NCBI GenBank assembly: GCA_963768415.1
Contig: CAVYHX010000023.1
Location: 1-64,000 of the forward strand
Direction of reading: 5' to 3'
Length of the DNA stretch: 64,000 nucleotides
Source of the DNA: CAVYHX01 sp963768415
Lineage (GTDB): Bacteria; Pseudomonadota; Gammaproteobacteria; UBA9214
Of this stretch, positions 9,517 to 17,480 are shown one piece after another; the first letter of the stretch is position 1, and each line of letters opens with the position of its first letter. The notes beneath the pieces were generated by a model. That model was given only the letters and a program-made list of their open reading frames with translations, had not been told where the DNA came from and did not search any database. The position numbers were made by a program, and so were the translations under genes.

Positions 9517-11680
9517 CAAAACTCTCCAGGTTCGCATAGGCAAGCACCAGCCACTTGGTACCGGCACGCGAAAAATTGACCTGTACGCGCGCATTGCCGC
9601 CCTGTCCTTCACAGTTCAGCACCACTCCGTCACCGAATTTACTGTGCCGCACATGCTGGCCGAGCTGCAATCCGTCCCGGTTACTGTCAGCGAACCTGCC
9701 CGGTGCGGCCGGAGCCACTGACTGCGGCAGGCGGATGCCGGGCCGTGGCCGGATGTCTTCAAGCAGTTCCTGCGGTATTTCGTTGATAAAGCGTGACGGC
9801 AGGGCATAGGTTTCGGAGCCGAATACCCGGCGGCGTTCGGCACAGGTCAATATCACCTGCTGGCGGGCGCGGGTAATACCGACGTAACACAGCCGGCGTT
9901 CTTCTTCCAGCCTGCCGGGCTCTTCCACCGAACGCTGGTGCGGGAACAGGCCCTCCTCCATACCGCACAGGAAGACCAGTGGAAACTCCAGGCCCTTGGC
10001 TGAATGCAAGGTCATCAGCTGCACACAGTCTTCCCATTCGCCGGCCTGGCCTTCACCGGCCTCCAGCGCTGCATGTGACAAAAACTCCGCCATCGGGTCC
10101 ATGCCACTCTCGGGGTCATGCTCGTATTCACGCGCTGCATTGACCAGTTCCTGCAGGTTTTCCAGGCGTGTCTGGCCTTTTTCACCCTTGTCCCTGGCAA
10201 AGTGTTCAGCCAATCCGCTCGGTTGCATCACATTGTCAACCTGCTCGCCCAGCGGCAGGCTGTCGATTCCCTGTGCCAGTGTGTCGATCAGCCGCAGAAA
10301 TTCCGCCAGTGCATTGCAGGCGCGTGCCGTTAACTTTTTTTCATTCACTATGGAAGTCGCCGCCTGCCACAGCGCGATACTCTGGTCGCGTGCATACTGC
10401 CTGACAACATCCTGTGTCCGGCCACCGATTCCGCGTGGCGGGTGATTGACGATGCGTTCGAAAGACGCATCATCGTTGCGGTTGCGGGTCAGGCGCAGAT
10501 AGGCCAGGGCGTCCTTGATCTCGGCACGCTCAAAAAAGCGCAACCCCCCGTAGACGCGGTACGGGATACCGTTTTGCATCAACTGTTCTTCAAATACCCG
10601 GGACTGCGCGTTGGAACGATAGAGTATGGCAATATCGCTGCGTGCCTGGCCTTGCAGGGTGTAATCCTGGATCCGGTCTACTACAAAGCGGGCTTCGTCC
10701 AGTTCATTGTAGGCCGTATAGAGCTGTATTCGTTCGCCCTCATGCCCGTCGGTCCAGAGCTGCTTGCCCATGCGCCCGGCATTGTTTTCGATGATGGCGT
10801 TGGCCGCCTTGAGTATGGTTGCGGTCGAGCGGTAATTCTGTTCCAGCCGTATGACTCGCGCACCCTGGAAGTCTTTCTCGAACCGGAAAATATTTTCCAC
10901 CTTCGCACCGCGCCAGCCGTAGATCGACTGATCATCGTCACCCACCACGCTGATACGCCCGGCATCGCCGGCCAGCATGCGTAACCAGGCATATTGAATC
11001 GTATTGGTATCCTGGAATTCATCCACCAGGATGTGATGAAATCTCTGGCGATAATGATCGAGCAGTGCGGGCTGTTGCAGCCATAACTCGTGCGCGCGCA
11101 ACAGCAACTCGGCAAAATCGACCAGCCCGGCACGCTGACACAGGGTTTCATAGGCCTGGTAGACTTCCAGCTGGCGCTTGAGATACGGGTCATTGCGATG
11201 TTCGATGTGCTGTGGGCGCCGCCCTTCATCCTTGCAGTTGTTGATGAACCATTGCAGCTGCCGGGGTGGCCATTTGGCTTCATCCATATCCATGGATTTC
11301 AAAACCCGGCGCACCAGGCGGTACTGGTCCTGGGAATCGAGGATCTGGAAACCCTCTGGCAGTCCGGCCTCCTGCCAGTGACTGCGCAACAGGCGATGCG
11401 CCAGACCGTGAAATGTGCCGACCCACATTCCGGCAACCGGCGCCTCGATAAGCCGCTCGATGCGAGTGCGCATTTCAGCTGCGGCCTTATTGGTAAATGT
11501 CACCGCCAGAATCGACCAGGGCGAGTAATTCCCGACATCGATCAGCCAGGCGATGCGGTGGACCAGCACCCGTGTCTTGCCGCTGCCTGCACCTGCCAGT
11601 ACCAGCAGCGGGGCCTGTTCCGCACAGACTGCCTCGCGCTGGGCATCATTCAGGGGATCGATTATTCGCGAGACGTCCAT
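9509..11680 (-). CDS. uvrD: DNA helicase II
   Basis: A superfamily 1A helicase of 723 residues that unwinds DNA 3'-5' in nucleotide excision repair and mismatch repair. Visible motifs in order: LNDAQREAV (Q motif), GAGSGKTRVLVHR (Walker A), VDEFQDTNTIQY (Walker B), GDDDQSIYGWRGA, EQNYRST, LMTLHSAKGLEF and the C-terminal VGITRARQQ. The C-terminal Tudor-like tail found in UvrD (GQHVRHSKFGDGVV) is present. The start is the ATG at 11680, giving MDVSRIIDPLND, as in E. coli UvrD; the frame is open 6 codons further upstream. The stop overlaps the patatin-like gene. Confidence 0.96.
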   Translation of the reverse strand: MDVSRIIDPLNDAQREAVCAEQAPLLVLAGAGSGKTRVLVHRIAWLIDVGNYSPWSILAVTFTNKAAAEMRTRIERLIEAPVAGMWVGTFHGLAHRLLRSHWQEAGLPEGFQILDSQDQYRLVRRVLKSMDMDEAKWPPRQLQWFINNCKDEGRRPQHIEHRNDPYLKRQLEVYQAYETLCQRAGLVDFAELLLRAHELWLQQPALLDHYRQRFHHILVDEFQDTNTIQYAWLRMLAGDAGRISVVGDDDQSIYGWRGAKVENIFRFEKDFQGARVIRLEQNYRSTATILKAANAIIENNAGRMGKQLWTDGHEGERIQLYTAYNELDEARFVVDRIQDYTLQGQARSDIAILYRSNAQSRVFEEQLMQNGIPYRVYGGLRFFERAEIKDALAYLRLTRNRNDDASFERIVNHPPRGIGGRTQDVVRQYARDQSIALWQAATSIVNEKKLTARACNALAEFLRLIDTLAQGIDSLPLGEQVDNVMQPSGLAEHFARDKGEKGQTRLENLQELVNAAREYEHDPESGMDPMAEFLSHAALEAGEGQAGEWEDCVQLMTLHSAKGLEFPLVFLCGMEEGLFPHQRSVEEPGRLEEERRLCYVGITRARQQVILTCAERRRVFGSETYALPSRFINEIPQELLEDIRPRPGIRLPQSVAPAAPGRFADSNRDGLQLGQHVRHSKFGDGVVLNCEGQGGNARVQVNFSRAGTKWLVLAYANLESFGG

Positions 11681-12067
11681 GGGTGATGATTCTAGCAAAT
11701 CACACCGGCATAGCTGTGCCGAATTACCAGTTTATCGGTAATTACACACAGCCCGTCGATCCCGGGGGCCGGTATTCAACTGCTACCTTGCGGTCCAGGG
11801 GCGAGTCTGTTAATTACTTATATGGGGTGTTACACATACGCAGCTGGTATCCGGAGGTTTATCCCGAGCGGACACCGGTTCACAGACCATGCATGCCATG
11901 CACCGGCGTAACCTTCGTGAAAGGCGGGGCCGGAGCTTGCATTTCCTTGCCAGTCAGCGTGCAGGGATAAGCGTTCCTGGGTGCTGAAATCGAGCGCTGG
12001 TCACGTTTTTGCAACTCAATCAATACTATACTTTAAATATAGATTTCAGGATCACAAGGCGCCGGAT
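11681..12067. other. Gap between uvrD and a small membrane-protein gene
   Basis: No convincing gene is seen in these ~390 bases. A short dyad lies 40 bases upstream of uvrD: AATTACC at 11722-11728 and GGTAATT at 11737-11743, separated by 8 bases, which could be an operator or a weak hairpin. The last ~100 bases are A/T-rich (CTATACTTTAAATATAG near 12030) and probably hold the promoter of the following plus-strand gene. Confidence 0.5.
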
Positions 12068-12520
12068 ATGATGACTTATGTAATTCTGTTACTGATTATC
12101 ATTGTGATTGCGGGGCTCGGCTGGCAGCTGCGCAGACACAGCAGCGCCCCGAAGCATAACAGCAAGCATGCGCAGCAACCGGTTGCAGAGACTGGTAGCT
12201 CTACACGGGCCAGGGAGCTGGAAAAACTAAAAAATAATAAATATTTCTGGGGCGTTGAAATTATCCACGCCGGCTGTGAATCATCGCGCGCACTGTCCGG
12301 CCAGCAATTCATGCTCAAGGATGCACCGGTCCTGCCAGTGGAGGGTTGCGACAAGTCCCTGTGTAATTGTATCTACAAGGGGCTCAAGGAAGTGCGCAGG
12401 GAAGGGCGGCGCACCCAGTCGGATCGCCGCGAGGATCTGAGGTTCGATTCAGACAAGCCGGACCGGCGCTCACCAAAAGACCGGCGCCGCGGCGAGGCGT
12501 GGAACAACCGCGATTACTAG
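12068..12520 (+). CDS. Small membrane-anchored protein of unknown function
   Basis: A product of about 150 residues. One N-terminal transmembrane helix (YVILLLIIIVIAGLGW) precedes a basic linker, a compact domain around residues 50-115 containing four cysteines (GCESS, then CDKSLCNC) and a very charged Arg/Asp-rich tail (DRREDLRFD, DRRSPKDRRRG). The cysteine cluster suggests a metal site or disulfides; the tail looks disordered and could bind nucleic acid or membrane surfaces. ATG at 12068 is followed directly by a second ATG at 12071, either of which may be used. The family is not recognised and no function is proposed. Confidence 0.65.
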   Translation: MMTYVILLLIIIVIAGLGWQLRRHSSAPKHNSKHAQQPVAETGSSTRARELEKLKNNKYFWGVEIIHAGCESSRALSGQQFMLKDAPVLPVEGCDKSLCNCIYKGLKEVRREGRRTQSDRREDLRFDSDKPDRRSPKDRRRGEAWNNRDY

Positions 12521-12539
12521 GGAAGCTCCGATTAATTAT

Positions 12540-12635
12540 TATCCCGTCATCCCGGCGCAGGCCGGGACCCAGTAACCGGGTGAATATACCAACTGGATTC
12601 CGGCATTCCACTGCGCTCCGGCCGGAATGACGACT
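12540..12635. repeat. Imperfect palindromic dispersed repeat (CCCGTCATCCCGGC type)
   Basis: The left end reads TCCCGTCATCCCGGC and continues with a GCAGGCCGGGACC stem; the right end reads GCCGGAATGACG, roughly its reverse complement. An internal CTGGATTCCGG faces the CCGGAATG end. Short palindromic elements of this composition (GTCATTCCGG ends) occur many times in proteobacterial genomes, usually between genes. It sits between two convergent small genes. Confidence 0.6.
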
Positions 12636-12661
12636 CATCAGACCTTCTCTGGTAGCGTGGT

Positions 12662-12931
12662 TCAGGCGACTTCGGCCAGCAGCTTGCGGTTCTTCGGGGA
12701 ATTCAGGTTGGCGGTTTTCGGCTTCGAACCATTCAAATAGGCGTCCAGCGACACTATCGGAATCTTGGCCATATCCACCAGCGGGTGCATGGTGCATTTC
12801 TCGCAGGCAATCAGCTTCGGCTGCGCGCCGGCTGGTGCCTTGCCAATCGGTCGCTCACGCAGGTTCTTGCAGGTTGTAACGCTCATGTATGCCTGTTGGG
12901 GGATGCAGTAAAACATAGAATCCATATCCAC
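12662..12931 (-). CDS. Small cysteine-containing protein of unknown function
   Basis: A product of 89 residues. The GTG at 12931 has a GGAG ribosome site 7 bases upstream; ATG codons at 12925 and 12916 are alternatives. Four cysteines are visible, in FYCIP, TTCKN and the pair CEKC, an arrangement that could bind a metal. The rest is basic (LRERPIGK, PKNRKLLAEVA). It does not match a family I recognise. A competing minus-strand frame at 12855-13124 overlaps it and was judged less likely. Confidence is moderate because the only support is the ribosome site and the cysteine pattern. Confidence 0.5.
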   Translation of the reverse strand: MDMDSMFYCIPQQAYMSVTTCKNLRERPIGKAPAGAQPKLIACEKCTMHPLVDMAKIPIVSLDAYLNGSKPKTANLNSPKNRKLLAEVA

Positions 12932-13154
12932 TACTCAACTCCAGTGCCACCCGTACCGGGCTGGCCTTTGCGACTAAAAGTAAATCGCGCATACTAGCAC
13001 CATTTCGCACATATGTCAATTTATTGCCTGTTTTCAGGGGGTTAGCTGCATTTACCCGGGTATCTGTGGCGGGCAGGGAATCTGCTGAATACTTCGTGCA
13101 TGCGGGAACCAGGACCGGCTGCATGGCGGGTGGGTCGGCCTGATTGTTTGACTA

Positions 13155-13180
13155 CGCTGCCGTGCCGGTCCGCGGCAGCG
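13155..13180 (-). terminator. Hairpin 15 bases after the rhodanese/YidC/PEP-utiliser gene
   Basis: CGCTGCCG at 13155-13162 pairs with CGGCAGCG at 13173-13180 around a 10-base loop. It lies just after the stop codon at 13195. There is no clear run of T after the stem on the minus strand, so intrinsic termination is uncertain. Confidence 0.35.
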
Positions 13181-13194
13181 GTCATTCGCACAGG

Positions 13195-16100
13195 CTAGGA
13201 TTCAATGGCCTCGCTTTGCATGGCGGCGGATTCCGGCATTTCTGCTGCGGTTGTCTTGCCGTCTGCTTCGGGATTGCCGGTACTGCGCGTCAGCGAATTA
13301 CTCGCACGGCGGTCCTCGATAATCTCGACGGTACCGTCGGCACCCAGCTTGACCAGATCGCCGGTATGCAGGACTTCCGAAGCAGTCTTGACGCCGACAA
13401 TTGCAGTCAGATTATGCTCGCGCGCTACGATAGCTGCATGACTGAGCCAGCCCCCAACCTCGGTAATAATCCCCTTGGCAATCGGAAACAGGGTATACCA
13501 GGTCGGGTCGGTAAAGCGTGCGACCACAATATCCTCCGGGCTGAGACTCTTGATGTCATCCGGGTTATGCATGACCCGGACATACCCGATGATATCGCCG
13601 GTACCGGCAACCCGCTTGCCCTTGAGAACTCCGTTCTTGTTCACCGGCAGGTTTCCGCCCAGTACGCCCGCACAATAATCCATTCTCTCCAGGCTGTTGA
13701 TCGACAATTCGCTCGGCAAGCGAAGATCCTTCCATGCCTTTGCATCGCGCATGCGGGCTGCCGCGGTTTCCCGCGCAGCGTCCAGTGACTCCAGAAACTC
13801 GCCGTCCAGGATCTCATCCAGAGTCAAATAGAATATACCGTTATTCAGATCCAGGCGTTCGTCCAGCACCACGAGCACCTTGCGCAACAGCGCCAGCTGG
13901 CGCAGGCAATGATGTTTTGCGTCCTCTTTGAGAACCTGGAAACGTTTCGCCCGGTCTACGGCCAGGCGCAGCACAGGATCCGAGGGCAAATCCCCGGTCA
14001 TGTCCGGCGCAGACACAGACCGCTTGTTGCATGCGATCTGGTTGATCACTGCTTCCGGACTTTCTGAATATCTCGGATGCGAGAGTTCATAATCCTGCGG
14101 TGCCCGGTGGCCGAACAGATCCAGAAAATCCCTGATAGCCTGTTGCGGGTGATCCGGTTGTGTAAGGAGTGACATGGCGCGATGCACAACGGTCTGCGGA
14201 ATATTGCCGAGATAAAGCGCGGGATCGATATCGCGACTCTCCAGCTTTGTGCACGCGGTTTTCCAGTAAAAGTCGGTTGCTACGTTGACGATCTCCGCCT
14301 CAACATAGGTTTCCTTGATGAACTGGTCAGCCCAGTTCTGGAATAATTTCCATATCTCCCTGTCCGACAGGCGGTTGAAATCCAGCGCCTCGGGAATACT
14401 TATTTCGTTGAGAAAACGCGGGAGAAAATCATCACGGAACCCCGATTCAATGGCTTCCGCATTGCGCGTTAGTCTGAATATCGCAACAGGCCCGGGTGTA
14501 CGGCGAAGACGACGCGATGCCTCATAACTATTGATGTACAGGGCCCCGAATACCCTGGTGGTGTAAAAAGATGAGTCTTCCCCGACATCATAGGGGATTC
14601 CGAGCGAACGGCAGGCCAGGTCAGTACTGCCGCCAACCGACCACAAACTCTCCATCAACGATGCACTCAGCGGCGTCGGCCTCGGTAACAGCTCGGATAA
14701 CTCATTCTGCACCAGGAAGGCCTCGCCGGGATCTATATCCGGCGCATACTGCAGCAGCTTGCGCCGCTCTATCTCGAACGCCGCTTCGATACTGTTATGT
14801 TCATGAACCGAAGTGGTAATATCACGTGTCTGCAACAGCATGAATTCACCATCGGCGTAGGCCCATTCTATATCCTGCGGCTTGCCGAACAGCTTCTCCA
14901 CCTTGTGACCAAGTGCTATCAGGGGAGCCAGATCTATCGGTGGTTTCCTGTCATCCAGCGAACTGCCGCTGACGACGCCGAAACGGTAGGATTCCGGCGT
15001 CACCTGGCCACTGACAAGCGATTCACCCAGTCCCGAGACCATTTCAATAAGTAAGCAGCCGGAAGAACTCGGATGTTCGGTAAACAACACACCGGCATAC
15101 TGGGCATCTACCATCGACTGCACCACAGCACCGCCTTTTTCCTCGGCATTTCCGGCATATGAATTGATACGCTCGGAACACATCGACTGGCGCACCGTGA
15201 GCAGCGCACTGACCAACTTGTTCTTTTCTACATTCAGGGTGGTATCGAAGACACCGGCATAACTTTGCGAGACACCATCCTCATTCAGCCCGGAGCTGCG
15301 CACAGCCACCTTTTTTGCGCCCAGCAGACGCCAGTATCTTCCCAGGAGTATTTTCTCCTTGCGCGTTAGTTCAAGACCGGTTACGGAGTCACTGGAATTC
15401 TTACGGTTAAGGATTCTGCCGGTTACAACAAAACCCGGTGGAACGGGGAATCCGGCTTTTATCAACTGGCTGAGCTTTATTGCCTTGTTCCCTGCACCCG
15501 GATACTTGTACGCATCCTCCAGACTGACCACACCCAGGTCTTTTTTCGAAGTTACAACCATCGGCACAGAAGCTGCTTCAGACTTGCGTTTGTTTCTGGC
15601 GTGGAGTGTATTGAATGTGATGCTTTGCAGCACCAGCAACGAAATATTGACTACCAGATACACATTGACAGCCACGCTGAGCTTATGACACAGCATCCAG
15701 ATCAGGGCACCTGCCATGCAATACATCAGCATAAACAGCTTTGAGCGTCTGGAAACGGTCATGACGATGTAGCTGAAAAACAGGGCGCTCACGATTGACG
15801 GCAGTATATAGCCCGGGTCGGGTAATGCCATGTTGGGATACCAGAGAAAACTCTGGTCCATACTCTTTGCCGTTGCATTGACAACCGAAAAGAAAACCAG
15901 GAACAGTGCCAGCTGAACAATACTGCTTGCCAGATTGCGCACAGGTGTCAGACGCGCCCTGCGATACAATTGCATGGTGGCCCTGGAGAGGCGTTGCGCA
16001 TCATCGGTTATCTTTAGCTTGAGCGCACTGATCTCCGGAGCGAGTGCCTTCTGTACTACGCGGTCCCGGTCAGCCTTCAATGCAAAGGGGAAAAAGAACA

Positions 16101-17352
16101 CTCGCAGCACCACAACCAGCAGCAGAATACCTGATGCCAGGTGGCCGGATAAATAGCTCAGCCAGACGAGGCCCGCACCAAGTGGCCCGGAGATCCAGCC
16201 AAGCAGGCTGGTGGTTTCCACCGCGGCTGCTGATTTATTTGCGATGAAATATTCGTGCGGCACGGTATAGCGGCCCCGGTAATCGAATCCTATCCGGCTC
16301 AACTGAAGCCCGATAATTTTTGAATAGAAACAGCTCCTTTTGTCGTAACAGGCAGTGATTATCGGCTGCATTGGCAAGCCTTCAAGTGCCTGTTTCAATT
16401 CACTGCTCAGCATCTTGCGAACCGGAATATTTATCGCACCGGGCAGGTGGCCGAGAGCAAAATCTTCCGGGTAGCGAACGTCCACGAACAGTGCATTGTC
16501 AGCGTTGACAATTTCGACAACATCCGGCGTGTCCAGCAGTGTATCCCTGTTGGGATAATCCGGAAGACTGCGCAGGTCTTCAACGGTACGGGCCTTCGAA
16601 AACTCGATCGGCAAATCATCATTTATCCACTTCTCATAGCCACCCACCAGGAAGCGGCAGGGAATGCCCTTACTGGCGAAATCACTGCATAATTCGGAAC
16701 TGCGATTGCCGGAATAGCACATCAATACGGTTTCCTTGCCATCTTCGACAAGGCCACTGGCATCATTGCGCAAATCCGGATACCTGCGGTGCCATGTACC
16801 TGCGATGCTGCCCATTTCAACTTCTTCCGACTCACGCACATCGATCAGATTCAATGGCCTTCCCTGGCTGATCCATGCTGACAGCACCTGATTATCGATA
16901 CCGTTCGGATGACCTATCTGGTCACTCAACTTGAGTGTTTTAAGTGACGTATCACCAACTGCCATACCCGCTTCTACGGAACTTCGAACGAGGTTGGTCT
17001 GCAAACGGCGATTCGTATCATCAACGCTGGAGGTATACTGAAAGACATTGACGCCGACTGATGCGATCAACATGAAGACGCTGAAACGGAAGAACCAGCG
17101 CCACTTGCTGGCTCGCCCGGAACGGTTATCCTGTGCCAGCCGCCGGGAAGACTTGTCGCGGGAAAATGCCATGCCGGTGAACACAACACTCAGCAGTCCC
17201 AGCACCTGGGCAACGCTGGCAGAAAGGCCAATCACCAGATCCGGGGAAGGAATGGCCCAGGCCGGCTCAACAATGCCTGCAAGGACAAGTGCAATCGAGG
17301 CATGGTATATGCGCACGCTGAAAATGCCGGATTTTTTTCTTCTTTTCTGCAT
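13195..17352 (-). CDS. Membrane protein fusing two rhodanese domains, a YidC/Oxa1-like domain and a PEP-synthase/rifampin-phosphotransferase-like module
   Basis: A single uninterrupted frame of 1385 residues. Order: transmembrane helices at about 15-33, 40-60 and 88-106; rhodanese domain 1 at ~155-250 with active loop CYSGNRSS (Cys212); rhodanese domain 2 at ~265-375 with VDVRYPEDFALGHLPGAIN and loop CYDKRSC (Cys335); a YidC/Oxa1-like region at ~385-585 with LRVFFFPF (Arg417 aligning with the groove Arg of YidC), a coiled hairpin with ITDDAQRL and several helices; an ATP-grasp (PPDK N-terminal) domain at ~610-845 with VAVRSSGLNEDG, SYAGVFDTTL and FTEHP; a middle region at ~860-1225; and a swivel domain at ~1240-1345 with GGWLSHAAIVARE, His1305 being the phospho-carrier. 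The C-terminal PEP-binding barrel of PEP synthase is absent, as in rifampin phosphotransferase. It is the last gene of a three-gene block with the hybrid kinase and PhnD-like protein. The substrate is unknown. No clear ribosome site precedes the ATG. Confidence 0.85.
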   Translation of the reverse strand: MQKRRKKSGIFSVRIYHASIALVLAGIVEPAWAIPSPDLVIGLSASVAQVLGLLSVVFTGMAFSRDKSSRRLAQDNRSGRASKWRWFFRFSVFMLIASVGVNVFQYTSSVDDTNRRLQTNLVRSSVEAGMAVGDTSLKTLKLSDQIGHPNGIDNQVLSAWISQGRPLNLIDVRESEEVEMGSIAGTWHRRYPDLRNDASGLVEDGKETVLMCYSGNRSSELCSDFASKGIPCRFLVGGYEKWINDDLPIEFSKARTVEDLRSLPDYPNRDTLLDTPDVVEIVNADNALFVDVRYPEDFALGHLPGAINIPVRKMLSSELKQALEGLPMQPIITACYDKRSCFYSKIIGLQLSRIGFDYRGRYTVPHEYFIANKSAAAVETTSLLGWISGPLGAGLVWLSYLSGHLASGILLLVVVLRVFFFPFALKADRDRVVQKALAPEISALKLKITDDAQRLSRATMQLYRRARLTPVRNLASSIVQLALFLVFFSVVNATAKSMDQSFLWYPNMALPDPGYILPSIVSALFFSYIVMTVSRRSKLFMLMYCMAGALIWMLCHKLSVAVNVYLVVNISLLVLQSITFNTLHARNKRKSEAASVPMVVTSKKDLGVVSLEDAYKYPGAGNKAIKLSQLIKAGFPVPPGFVVTGRILNRKNSSDSVTGLELTRKEKILLGRYWRLLGAKKVAVRSSGLNEDGVSQSYAGVFDTTLNVEKNKLVSALLTVRQSMCSERINSYAGNAEEKGGAVVQSMVDAQYAGVLFTEHPSSSGCLLIEMVSGLGESLVSGQVTPESYRFGVVSGSSLDDRKPPIDLAPLIALGHKVEKLFGKPQDIEWAYADGEFMLLQTRDITTSVHEHNSIEAAFEIERRKLLQYAPDIDPGEAFLVQNELSELLPRPTPLSASLMESLWSVGGSTDLACRSLGIPYDVGEDSSFYTTRVFGALYINSYEASRRLRRTPGPVAIFRLTRNAEAIESGFRDDFLPRFLNEISIPEALDFNRLSDREIWKLFQNWADQFIKETYVEAEIVNVATDFYWKTACTKLESRDIDPALYLGNIPQTVVHRAMSLLTQPDHPQQAIRDFLDLFGHRAPQDYELSHPRYSESPEAVINQIACNKRSVSAPDMTGDLPSDPVLRLAVDRAKRFQVLKEDAKHHCLRQLALLRKVLVVLDERLDLNNGIFYLTLDEILDGEFLESLDAARETAAARMRDAKAWKDLRLPSELSINSLERMDYCAGVLGGNLPVNKNGVLKGKRVAGTGDIIGYVRVMHNPDDIKSLSPEDIVVARFTDPTWYTLFPIAKGIITEVGGWLSHAAIVAREHNLTAIVGVKTASEVLHTGDLVKLGADGTVEIIEDRRASNSLTRSTGNPEADGKTTAAEMPESAAMQSEAIES

Positions 17353-17394
17353 CAGATTATATCTGTTTCGATTATGTCGACTGATTGATATCTA

Positions 17395-17480
17395 GTGGCT
17401 GACAGCTGCGTCTGCTTCAGCGTCTGCTTCAGCATCTGCTTCTACTTCTGCTTCTGCTCTGCTTCTGCTTCAGCGTCCGC
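17395..17480. repeat. Short-period repeat across the 3' end of the hybrid kinase gene
   Basis: On the coding strand the region reads repeats of GCNGAN, encoding alternating Ala and Glu/Asp. The kinase stops at 17442, but the same repeat continues another ~45 bases in a shifted frame and would end at a TAG at 17392-17394, giving a longer Ala/Glu/Asp tail. This is what a one-base slip inside a simple repeat would produce. See findings. Confidence 0.6.

Noticed and set aside
12855..13124. Minus-strand frame of 89 codons upstream of the small Cys protein
   Set aside because: It overlaps the start of the better supported gene at 12662-12931, has no ribosome site that I can see and no family features.
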